This document shows positions 47,132 to 53,834 of a stretch of 53,834 nucleotides of DNA, in pieces; positions within the stretch are counted from its first letter, which is position 1, and the number at the start of each line of letters is the position of its first letter. Location of the stretch: contig DUPD01000082.1 of assembly GCA_012838505.1 (NCBI GenBank), forward strand, positions 1 through 53,834, given 5' to 3'. Both the position numbers and the translations under genes were made by a program. This DNA comes from Bacilli bacterium. GTDB taxonomy: Bacteria; Bacillota; Bacilli; Bacillales; Amphibacillaceae. The notes beneath the pieces were generated by a model that searched no databases, had not been told where the DNA came from, and saw nothing but the letters and a program-made list of their open reading frames with translations.

Positions 47132-47175
47132 AAAGCAGTGAGTCACTTTTAATATGTTGAGTGACTCACTGCTTT
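47132..47175. terminator. 16-bp perfect bidirectional terminator
   Basis: AAAGCAGTGAGTCACT (47132-47147) pairs perfectly with AGTGACTCACTGCTTT (47160-47175). Serves the converging HxlR and P-type ATPase genes. Confidence 0.9.
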
Positions 47176-47192
47176 ATTCATTATATTATAGG

Positions 47193-49124
47193 CTAAATCG
47201 ACTTTAATAATCGTAAACCATTCAAAATAACAACTAGCGTACTTCCTTCATGAACGATTACACTGAGTGTCATATCAGCTAATCCTAAAAAACTGACGGT
47301 AATTAAAAACAGCACAACAGCCATTGAGAAAATAATATTTTGCCAGATGACTCGATTCATCTTCTTTGATTGTTGATGGGATTTAACAAGTTTCGCTAAA
47401 TCATTCTGCATTAGCACCAAGTCAGATACCTCTACTGCAACGTCAGTCCCAGCTCCCATCGCAATCCCTACATCAGCATTGACCAGTGCTGGGGCATCAT
47501 TTACTCCGTCTCCAACCATTCCAACGACACCATACGTTTCTTTCTGTTGATCTATAATTGCTGATTTATCCTCTGGCATCACATCAGCGACAATTTGATC
47601 AATTCCCAATTCTTTTCCTACGGCATTCCCAGTCATTTCAGAATCCCCTGTAATTAGCGTTGTGTGAATGCCAAGATTCTTAAAGTATTGGATTGCCACT
47701 TTAGCTTCTTCATGCGGCACATCCATAAGTCCAATCAACCCTATCACTGTTTCGTTCTCAGCTAGATAGACAACAGTGTTTCCTTGGGCAGCCCAGTCAG
47801 TCGTTAATTGGGTCAATTCATTTGCGACATCATTAAATGAAGTTGGTTTTCCGATTCGATAAGTTTTTCCTTGATAGTTTCCTGTTAATCCTGTTCCAAT
47901 TTGATTTGTTACATCTATTGTTAATTGATTTTTTGCTTCAAACTTTCCTAGTATCGCACGAGCAAGTGGATGATTAGATTCCTTTTCAAGAGCAATGATG
48001 ATATCAATCATTGCTTGCTGATCAACCGAGTCTAGGAAATGATAATTTGTTACTTCCGGTTTACCTTTCGTTAACGTACCTGTTTTATCAAAAGCAATCG
48101 CATCAATATTAGCTAACTGTGATAAGTAAGAGCTTCCTTTTGAAAGAACACCTTTTTTCGCTAAGCTTGAAGTCGTTGATAATGTTGTCGAAACAGTAGC
48201 TGCTGCTAAAGCACATGGTGAAGCAGCCACTAACACAACCAGCCCTCTCGAAACACTGTTGATCCATGTCCAGTTAAATAGAAATGGTCCTGCTAAAATC
48301 ATCAACGGAACAGCTATTAAAACAAGCGTCACATAGTTAGGGATAAACTTTTCAATTTCTGTTGCTACCTTTGTTTGATTGCCTTGATTTTGGTTGACGA
48401 GTTTTAGAATACTTGAAAAAACAGTATCCGCTTCAGTTTTTGTCACTTCCATTGTAAATGAACCTGTGCCATTTATTGTACTGCCGAATACGTCATCACC
48501 TGTTACTTTTTCTTTCGGGATACTTTCTCCGGTAATTGACGATTCATCAATTGATGTAAACCCAGTTAAAATCTTTCCGTCAATCGGGATTTGATCACCA
48601 TTTAATACTTGTAGTTTATCACCAATTTTTAATCTGCTTACTTCAACAATTTTTGTATTTCCATCAGATGTAATAAGCCGAGCTGTTGTTGGATTCATTT
48701 CCAATAAGTTCGTGATTTCTCGCTTACTTCTTCCCTCTGCGTACTCTTCTAAGAAATGAGCACCTGAAAATATCAAGATTAATAAAGAACCTTCCAAAAA
48801 TTCACCAAGCAAGGATGCTCCAAGTGCGGCTAGCCCCATTAAAATATGTGAATTAGGGGTAAACTTGCCTTTTTCTTTTGTATTTTCAATTGTTTCACTA
48901 ATACCTTCAAGAACAATCACATGATAACCTGCTGTAATCATTGTCACTACAAAAAGTAAATTTTTTATCACTAGGTAGTCACTGTTCAATAATAGAGCGA
49001 CCAAAGCTGAAACTAAACCAATAAAATAAAGAATAACCGGCATTTTCCCGTGATTGTGATCATGTGAATGTCCATGACAATGATGGGTATGTTTATCTAT
49101 TATTGACTCATTGAAATTATCCAT
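47193..49124 (-). CDS. ZosA-like heavy-metal P1B-ATPase (643 aa)
   Basis: The N-terminus is rich in His (HTHHCHGHSHDHNHG, residues about 14-28) and has no HMA domain. The membrane metal site is ASPCALAAAT (SPC instead of CPC), then DKTGT, SNHPLAR and GDGVNDAPAL. The SPC motif and His-rich head fit the ZosA (YkvW) class, linked to Zn(II) and peroxide stress or metal efflux (Zn, Fe, Co). ATG 49124 follows AAGGAGAG. The promoter carries two SmtB/CzrA-type boxes, so expression is likely controlled by the ArsR protein 400 bp upstream. Confidence 0.88.
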   Translation of the reverse strand: MDNFNESIIDKHTHHCHGHSHDHNHGKMPVILYFIGLVSALVALLLNSDYLVIKNLLFVVTMITAGYHVIVLEGISETIENTKEKGKFTPNSHILMGLAALGASLLGEFLEGSLLILIFSGAHFLEEYAEGRSKREITNLLEMNPTTARLITSDGNTKIVEVSRLKIGDKLQVLNGDQIPIDGKILTGFTSIDESSITGESIPKEKVTGDDVFGSTINGTGSFTMEVTKTEADTVFSSILKLVNQNQGNQTKVATEIEKFIPNYVTLVLIAVPLMILAGPFLFNWTWINSVSRGLVVLVAASPCALAAATVSTTLSTTSSLAKKGVLSKGSSYLSQLANIDAIAFDKTGTLTKGKPEVTNYHFLDSVDQQAMIDIIIALEKESNHPLARAILGKFEAKNQLTIDVTNQIGTGLTGNYQGKTYRIGKPTSFNDVANELTQLTTDWAAQGNTVVYLAENETVIGLIGLMDVPHEEAKVAIQYFKNLGIHTTLITGDSEMTGNAVGKELGIDQIVADVMPEDKSAIIDQQKETYGVVGMVGDGVNDAPALVNADVGIAMGAGTDVAVEVSDLVLMQNDLAKLVKSHQQSKKMNRVIWQNIIFSMAVVLFLITVSFLGLADMTLSVIVHEGSTLVVILNGLRLLKSI

Positions 49125-49179
49125 CTTGTTCTCTCCTTGGATTTTTAAGATTTCTAAATCGTAATCATTCTTATTCATA

Positions 49180-49209
49180 TGATTGTACATTCATATGAAT
49201 GTACATTCA
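49180..49209. promoter_or_regulatory. Two tandem ArsR-type (TGAA-N6-TTCA) operators
   Basis: TGATTGTACATTCA (49180-49193) and TGAATGTACATTCA (49196-49209) match the SmtB/CzrA box TGAA-N6-TTCA, the second perfectly. Together they create a 22-bp perfect palindrome (49184-49205). They begin at the -10 and cover the start of transcription. Confidence 0.85.
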
Positions 49210-49237
49210 TTTTATAATATCTATTTATTAGAGTCAA
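49209..49237 (-). promoter_or_regulatory. Promoter of the ZosA-like ATPase gene
   Basis: Minus strand TTGACT (49237-49232), 17 bp, TAAAAT (49214-49209), overlapping the ArsR-type box. Confidence 0.72.
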
Positions 49238-49470
49238 GTGAATTAACCACAAATACTAGGACTTGACCTCAGAGATCTAATGAATAGAGCTAATCATACC
49301 CTGTCTCGTTGAAAAAATCGTCATAGGGGGAACGAATAAGAGCTAATCGTCAGTTATCTCACTTAAAATCTCCTTGATACGACAAATCGTTAGGCATTAC
49401 TCATAAAGATTCTTAGGCATCTGACAAGCACAAAGTCATTCACAACTAACCGAATTTACAATTCCCCAAA
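49238..49470. other. Intergenic stretch without a gene
   Basis: No frame with a ribosome site and no hairpin. A short TTGACC at about 49263 has no partner -10. Confidence 0.5.
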
Positions 49471-49474
49471 CAAA

Positions 49475-49515
49475 AAACTCTTTGCTCTATGGGCAGACCA
49501 CAAAACAAAGAGTTT
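49475..49515 (-). terminator. Terminator of the ArsR gene
   Basis: AAACTCTTTG (49475-49484) pairs with CAAAGAGTTT (49506-49515); on the minus strand it ends in a T run. It separates the regulator from the ATPase gene. Confidence 0.82.
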
Positions 49516-49521
49516 AGTTGA

Positions 49522-49815
49522 TTATTCCTCATCTTCTTTAACATGAGCAAAAACTTGCGCGATAATTTCATAAACATGATGGTCGTCCGGGAAGTAAACT
49601 ACAGATTTACCTTCTCTTCTCGATGATACGAGGCGACTATCTTTTAACGTTTTTAAATGATGCGAGACGTTCGATTGTTCAATACCTGTTTTCTTTACAA
49701 TCGTCGAAACATTCGACTCTTCTTTTGATAACAAATAGAGAATAGAGAGCTTTGATTCATCTCCTAATAATTTAAAAATAGTCGCTGAACGTTTAATAAC
49801 TTGCTTATCACTCAT
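49522..49815 (-). CDS. ArsR/SmtB family metal sensor, CzrA-like (97 aa)
   Basis: Winged helix: TIFKLLGDESKLSILYLLSKEESNVSTIVKKTGIEQSNVSHHLKTL. The end fits the alpha-5 zinc site exactly: DDHHVYEIIAQVFAHVKE matches D-x-H-x10-H-x2-E of CzrA/SmtB, while the alpha-3 CxC site of CadC/ArsR is missing. It should sense Zn(II) or Co(II) and be released from DNA by it. ATG 49815 follows GGAGG; an ATG at 49842 is unsupported. Likely target: the two boxes in front of the ZosA-like ATPase gene. Confidence 0.9.
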   Translation of the reverse strand: MSDKQVIKRSATIFKLLGDESKLSILYLLSKEESNVSTIVKKTGIEQSNVSHHLKTLKDSRLVSSRREGKSVVYFPDDHHVYEIIAQVFAHVKEDEE

Positions 49816-49943
49816 GATTATCCTCCATCGATCAAAATTCATTTCATTAAAAATAGTTTATCATATTTTTTAAAATTATCCTAAATGAAAGCAAAACTCA
49901 GTCGATAGCTTTTTCACTGATATTTCAACATGATTCAAGCCTT

Positions 49944-51245
49944 TTATTGTTGAAAAGCTTCGTCAATACTACGACCGTCTCCACCGGTAAATTCAAGCCC
50001 TAATATTTTAGCTATCGTCGGAGCAATATCAACCATTTCAAGTTCAGCTAATTGTAAGCCATGATTGACTTTGTCGCCTGAGATGACAAGATTACAATGA
50101 TAATTATCTTTATCTGGGGAATATCCATGGGTTGCGTGTTTGATCCCTTGTTCTTCCAAATCTTCAACAATCCGATCAGATAGCCCGTCCTCAAAACTAT
50201 AGCCTTGTTTTGCCTCAACCATATAGCTAATCGATCGATCAACATGAAGTCGATCAAGATCATCCCTCTCATAAAACTGCTCAATCCCATATTGCTGGTC
50301 AGGGGCAATTTGTTCAAGAACTTCTAATGCCAATTGTTCAGCTTCATCGTCACCTTTTTTTACATGCAAATAGGCTGATCCACCGGTACTTTGGAAATAG
50401 GCACGCCACTCCAACTTACCGTCTTTGTCAAAAATTAAACCTTTCTCTTTCAGGAGGTTATTTAAATAGACTTTATAATTAACATTAAATTGCCCGTGAT
50501 CACCTAAAACAATAAACGCCGTTTCATCTGCGATTCCAGCTTCTTCGACTGCTTCAATAAGATCACCTAGTCTATGATCCATTCGCTCTATCACTTGCTT
50601 AACTTCTTCACTATCCGTACCATACTTATGCTTCGTATCATCCAAATCAATCAAATGTAATAAAAGCAGATTCGGTTTTTTACGCTTAATCGTATCAACA
50701 GCACACGCTGTCGAAAAATCATCTAAATAAGGTTGCTCGACCCCCTTGCGAATCCGACCAAACTTCAATTCTAAATTAAGACAGAAAAAAGGACTACCAT
50801 TTCTTAGTACCTTGAAAGCTTGATTTTCATCATTAACAGCGACAATTTCAGGCAAATTATATGTTAGCGATGAACGTCCCGTGACTGGCCACATGATCCC
50901 TGCCGTTTTTAATCCTGCCTGTTTGGCCACATCATAGATTGTCGGAACATTTAAATCAGCTTGATGCCAATGCCATGCTTGATTTTTTGACTCAACAAAT
51001 GGTTGCAAAGGATTGTTATGAATTACCCCATGCTTATCTGGATAAACACCTGTAACCATCGTCGAATGGATCACATAAGTCATCGTTGGATAAACACTTT
51101 TTAACTGAGTACTATACGCACCCTTTGCAATCAATTTAGCTAGATTAGTTAGTCGCTTCGCCTGTTCCCAATTATCCTCTGAAAAAGCATCATAGGAAAC
51201 AACGATCAGATGTTTCGCAATTCCTTGCATTGTTTGAGTCATCAT
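49944..51245 (-). CDS. Alkaline phosphatase-superfamily phosphodiesterase/nucleotide pyrophosphatase (433 aa)
   Basis: Metal-ligand motifs of the AP/NPP superfamily in order: LIVVSYDAFSE (Asp), SVYPTMTYVIHSTMVTG (Thr nucleophile), LHLIDLDDTKHKYG (Asp, His), FIVLGDHGQF (Asp, His) and KHATHGYSPD (His). The Thr and spacing fit the nucleotide pyrophosphatase/phosphodiesterase branch. No signal peptide or membrane anchor, so it appears to be cytoplasmic; the substrate is unknown. ATG 51245 follows GGAGG. No operon partner: the upstream gene is 170 bp away behind a terminator. Confidence 0.87.
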   Translation of the reverse strand: MMTQTMQGIAKHLIVVSYDAFSEDNWEQAKRLTNLAKLIAKGAYSTQLKSVYPTMTYVIHSTMVTGVYPDKHGVIHNNPLQPFVESKNQAWHWHQADLNVPTIYDVAKQAGLKTAGIMWPVTGRSSLTYNLPEIVAVNDENQAFKVLRNGSPFFCLNLELKFGRIRKGVEQPYLDDFSTACAVDTIKRKKPNLLLLHLIDLDDTKHKYGTDSEEVKQVIERMDHRLGDLIEAVEEAGIADETAFIVLGDHGQFNVNYKVYLNNLLKEKGLIFDKDGKLEWRAYFQSTGGSAYLHVKKGDDEAEQLALEVLEQIAPDQQYGIEQFYERDDLDRLHVDRSISYMVEAKQGYSFEDGLSDRIVEDLEEQGIKHATHGYSPDKDNYHCNLVISGDKVNHGLQLAELEMVDIAPTIAKILGLEFTGGDGRSIDEAFQQ

Positions 51246-51366
51246 CAAAACCTCCGTTAATTACTTCTTAAAAATAGTTTAGCACAGTTTGATCTGACTG
51301 ATGTTGATTCCAGCTAAATTTAAGCAATAAAATGTCGCATCACGCACCTACTCAGCAAAATTAAAA

Positions 51367-51405
51367 AACCACTCTACCAAAGGACTAACCTTTGTATAGA
51401 GTGAT
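51367..51405 (-). terminator. Terminator of the CNNM/CorC gene
   Basis: On the minus strand CACTCTA pairs with TAGAGTG (51403-51397 with 51376-51370) and CAAAGG with CCTTTG inside; a run of six T follows. Confidence 0.88.
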
Positions 51406-51412
51406 GATTCCT

Positions 51413-52753
51413 TTACTGTTCATCATTTTCAATTTCTATATCATCCGGATCTTCAATCGTTACTATAACTTCATCAATCCGTTTTTCAACGACTTTCTTC
51501 ACCTCAAAAATAAGCTGATTATAACGGACTGTCAGTTGCTCATCCTCTTGTGGTAAATAGCCAATTTCATTAATCATAAATCCACTAACTGTTTCAAATT
51601 CATCAATAGGCAACTCTATCTTCAATGCATCTTGAAGCTCCCATAAACGGAAAGTACCATCTACCCGATATTGATTTGGTGATAGTTGATCGATCTCTTC
51701 TTTAAGGTGTCCAGGCTCGATACTTTCACTTGATATTTCGCCAACAATTTCTTCAATAATATCTTCAATTGTAATTAAACCTTCTGTTCCACCATACTCA
51801 TCGAGAACAATTGCAATGTGAATGTTGTTATTTCGCATATTTTCAAACACAATATCAATCGGTTGCGACTCAAGTACGAAAAATGGTTCCCGAATGAATT
51901 CTACCAATGAGAAAGTGCCATCGGTCGGTCGATTAATGTATTCAAATAAATCCTTTACATGTAGGACACCAATAATATTGTCTTTTGATTCCTGATAAAC
52001 AGGAAATCTTGTGTAACGAAATTTATTAACTTGTTGTATGACTTGTCTAAAATCGAGGTCATATGATAATGCAACAAATTCAGTTCGGTGTGTCATAATA
52101 TCAGACACAAGTTTGTCATTAAATTCAAAGACATTATCAATCATCGTTTGTTCATTTTTATTAATTGTGCCACTCTCACCACTTATATCGATCATTAACC
52201 GAATATCTTCTTCTGTTGTTAATTCAGATTCATCACTCGGATCGACACGAAGTAAACGTAGGACAAGATGAATAGAAAATGTTAAAAACTTAACAATCGG
52301 TGAACATATTTTTGCTAATAACGAAATCGGTCCAACTGCAACCTTGGCAATTTCGTCTGCCTTCTTAAGTGCCAATTGTTTTGGAACAAGCTCACCAAAA
52401 ACTAACGTAAAATAAGACAACACAATCGTAATTACAACAACTGAAATTGTGTTCAATGTTCCTAATGGAATCGGTACACCTAAATCAAACAAAAGTTCTG
52501 ACAAAGGCCCGGCAAAGAAGTCTGCTGCAAATGCACTTGATAAGAAACCAGCTAACGTAATTCCAATTTGAATCGTACTTAAAAATTGACTTGAATTTGA
52601 AATTAGCTGATAGATTTTCAATGCATTTTTATCACCTAATTCTGCTTGTCGTTTAATTTTATTCTCATTCAAGTTAACAAATGCAAGCTCTGAAGCTGCA
52701 AAAAAAGCGTTAACAATGATTAGTACAATAAGTGTAATAATCGCAATCGACAA
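51413..52753 (-). CDS. CNNM/CorC (hemolysin C-type) membrane protein (446 aa)
   Basis: CNNM (DUF21) membrane domain with four segments in residues 1-190 (FFAASELAFVNLNENKIK, IQIGITLAGFLSSAFA, VFGELVPKQLALK), a CBS pair (IMTHRTEFVALSYDL; PIDIVFENMRNNNIHIAIVLDEYGGTEGLITIEDIIEEIVGE) and a C-terminal CorC/HlyC domain. Relatives export Mg2+ or other divalent ions. The second P-E-x-P-type part typical for MpfA is present as GELVPK. Start TTG 52753 behind AGGAGG. It is not linked to mgtE here. Confidence 0.88.
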   Translation of the reverse strand: MSIAIITLIVLIIVNAFFAASELAFVNLNENKIKRQAELGDKNALKIYQLISNSSQFLSTIQIGITLAGFLSSAFAADFFAGPLSELLFDLGVPIPLGTLNTISVVVITIVLSYFTLVFGELVPKQLALKKADEIAKVAVGPISLLAKICSPIVKFLTFSIHLVLRLLRVDPSDESELTTEEDIRLMIDISGESGTINKNEQTMIDNVFEFNDKLVSDIMTHRTEFVALSYDLDFRQVIQQVNKFRYTRFPVYQESKDNIIGVLHVKDLFEYINRPTDGTFSLVEFIREPFFVLESQPIDIVFENMRNNNIHIAIVLDEYGGTEGLITIEDIIEEIVGEISSESIEPGHLKEEIDQLSPNQYRVDGTFRLWELQDALKIELPIDEFETVSGFMINEIGYLPQEDEQLTVRYNQLIFEVKKVVEKRIDEVIVTIEDPDDIEIENDEQ

Positions 52754-52877
52754 AAGTAAATCCTCCTAGTAAATCTATAATATTTATCATCAATAACAGA
52801 AATGACAATTTAATTATACCGCTTTCTATCCTTAATCATCAAGGAATATCCTGTACATTGAAATGAAAGATATTCAT

Positions 52878-52920
52878 ATCGCCCTTACGAGTCGATTGAA
52901 GTAGGAGTCTGCTGCCGGAA
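52878..52920. mobile_element. Relic of the TnpB element end (solo copy)
   Basis: 25 bases (52878-52902) are identical to the right-end hairpin of the element at 27823-27847, and the next bases AGGAGTCTGCTGCCGG resemble its left end at 29165-29180 (GGGAGTCTTCTGTCGA). One arm of the hairpin is lost. No gene remains, so it is a decayed end or a MITE-like derivative. Confidence 0.75.
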
Positions 52921-52927
52921 ATCAGAT

Positions 52928-52962
52928 AAAAAAGGGACAGCCTCCAATCGGAGCCATCCCTT
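52928..52962 (-). terminator. Terminator of the alpha-galactosidase fragment
   Basis: On the minus strand AAGGGA...TCCCTT with inner CTCC/GGAG, followed by a run of six T. Confidence 0.85.
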
Positions 52963-52991
52963 AATTATATTACAGTTACTCTTATAAAAAA

Positions 52992-53707
52992 TTACTCTTT
53001 AATAAAGTGAATTAACTTTCCTTTGAAATCTCCATACATATCTTCAATTAAAATCCCGCCGTTCATCAAGGCTGCGCCCGAGTGAACTGCATTTGTTTCT
53101 TGATTGCGGTAATAACTCCCTTTATCAAGTCCCTTGAGTCTAATTCTTCTACTGCGATGATTCGCTCTAGAAAGCACTTGCACATAAGTAACCAAAACTT
53201 CATCTTTATCCTTTGAGACATACTCAACACATTCAAATTCAGGGTTTTCAAACACATTACCAATTCGATATAAGTCTCCTTCTCGAATCAGGTCATTGTA
53301 TTTATGATACATTTCAATCTGCTTAGGAATCATCTCTCTATCTTCTTGTGGAATTTTAGTCACATCTAATTCATAACCAAACGTTCCCGATAGAGCGACT
53401 AAACCACGCGTCTCAAACGGTGTTACTCTTCCAACTGTATGGTTTGGAACATCACTAACATGAGCACCAATTGAAGAGACAGGATACACCATCGACGTAC
53501 CATGCTGAATTTTTAGCCTTTCGATTGCGTCAGTGTCATCTGACGTCCAAATTTGTGGACTATAGTAAAGCATGCCTGGATCAAACCTTGCGCCTCCACC
53601 AGAACAGTTTTCAAGTAAAATGTGTGGGAATTCAGTTGTTAATCGATCCATCATGTCGTAGACACCAAGTACATAACGATGCCAAATTTCTCGCTGTTGA
53701 CTAGCTG
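52992..53707 (-). pseudogene. GH36 alpha-galactosidase, C-terminal part cut by an insertion (about 238 codons)
   Basis: The fragment starts in mid-barrel at QREIWHRYVLGVYDMMDRL and has the GH36 motifs LLENCSGGGARFDPGMLYYSP and IWTSDDTDAIERL with the acid/base Asp, then the C-terminal beta domain. The nucleophile Asp (DMN region), the rest of the barrel and the N-terminal domain are absent, where the family has about 700 residues. The break coincides with the TCAA right end of a second TnpB-type element (53708), so the gene was split by insertion; the 5' part could lie beyond the window. A frame to GTG 53720 reads into the transposon and is not a real start. Confidence 0.85.
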
Positions 53708-53834
53708 TTGAGACTCCCACAGCTAAAGCAATGGGATTCTTGAGTGACTAAGCGTTCGCAGTCCATTTCTGTTTTGAACAGTCCTCAAGATGAGGGTATC
53801 TCATTACCCCTCATAGGGCAGAACATATAGTTCC
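53708..53834 (-). mobile_element. Right end of a second IS200/IS605-superfamily element, continuing past the window
   Basis: Minus strand ends ...GTGGGAGTCTCAA with TCAA at 53711-53708, the expected cleavage site, and a terminal hairpin with CCCA/TGGG arms just before it. Further on come ACAGAAATGGACTGCGAAC and GCTTAGTCACTCAAGAATCC, words I recognise from right ends of TnpB elements in lactic bacteria and Bacilli, plus an inner hairpin CCCTCAT/ATGAGGG. It differs from the element at 27806. The tnpB gene itself would be beyond the window. The predicted guide starts at 53707 with CAGCTAGTCAACAGCGAGAA. Confidence 0.8.

Noticed and set aside
53712-53720. Start of the alpha-galactosidase at GTG 53720
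   Set aside because: These codons belong to the transposon end; the true gene continues on the far side of the insertion.

Overview
The window reads as chromosome of a low-GC, AT-rich member of the Bacillota, most likely a Bacillaceae fermenter of plant-type sugars (an Amphibacillus/Halolactibacillus-like genome is my guess, not shown). The reasons are purine-rich AGGAGG-type ribosome sites, frequent TTG/GTG starts, sigma-A promoters, many Rho-independent terminators, and the gene families MarR-ABC-ABC, CopYZA, M-box-mgtE, YodB/CatE and RlmA. No rRNA, tRNA, CRISPR array or prophage was seen.

Layout. 1-2290: a single-aptamer glycine riboswitch with a terminator precedes an ACT-domain protein and a UPF0210/DUF711 protein. 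2327-9065: a MoxR cluster (RDD and SpoIIM/DUF95 membrane proteins, DUF58, MoxR ATPase, DUF4350, DUF4129, a multi-pass membrane protein). 9255-11800: a DUF3221 lipoprotein, an OFA-type MFS transporter, and an intergenic structured repeat of about 183 bp. 11793-16560: a heterodimeric ABC exporter with a MarR regulator whose operator covers its own promoter, then a TetR gene. 16744-24252: membrane proteins, a stand-alone glutamate-cysteine ligase, a GNAT enzyme, a MATE exporter behind an attenuator-like leader, a transducer and an AAC(3)-family acetyltransferase.

24312-40396 is mainly carbohydrate use: a GH2 glycosidase broken by one in-frame stop, a TnpB (IS200/IS605-type) element, an FGGY kinase with an AraR-like box, a SASA-type esterase, a GH1 6-phospho-beta-glucosidase and a beta-glucoside PTS permease. 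The CopY-CopZ-CopA copper operon, with two cop boxes, lies inside it. 40789-53834: PAP2 phosphatase, mgtE under an M-box Mg2+ riboswitch, an M50-like protease, RlmA, CatE divergent from a YodB-like HxlR regulator, a ZosA-like P-type ATPase with two SmtB/CzrA-type boxes plus an ArsR sensor, a nucleotide pyrophosphatase-like phosphodiesterase, a CNNM/CorC protein, and a GH36 alpha-galactosidase fragment cut by the right end of a second TnpB-type element that runs off the window.

The most notable points are the two transposons ending in TCAA next to sugar genes (with predictable TnpB guide sequences), the glycine switch on ACT-DUF711, the leader of the MATE gene, the nonsense codon in the GH2 gene, and regulator sites that can be read base by base for MarR, CopY, HxlR and ArsR. 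Many start codons were moved inward from the longest possible reading frame because a good ribosome site or an upstream terminator decided them.
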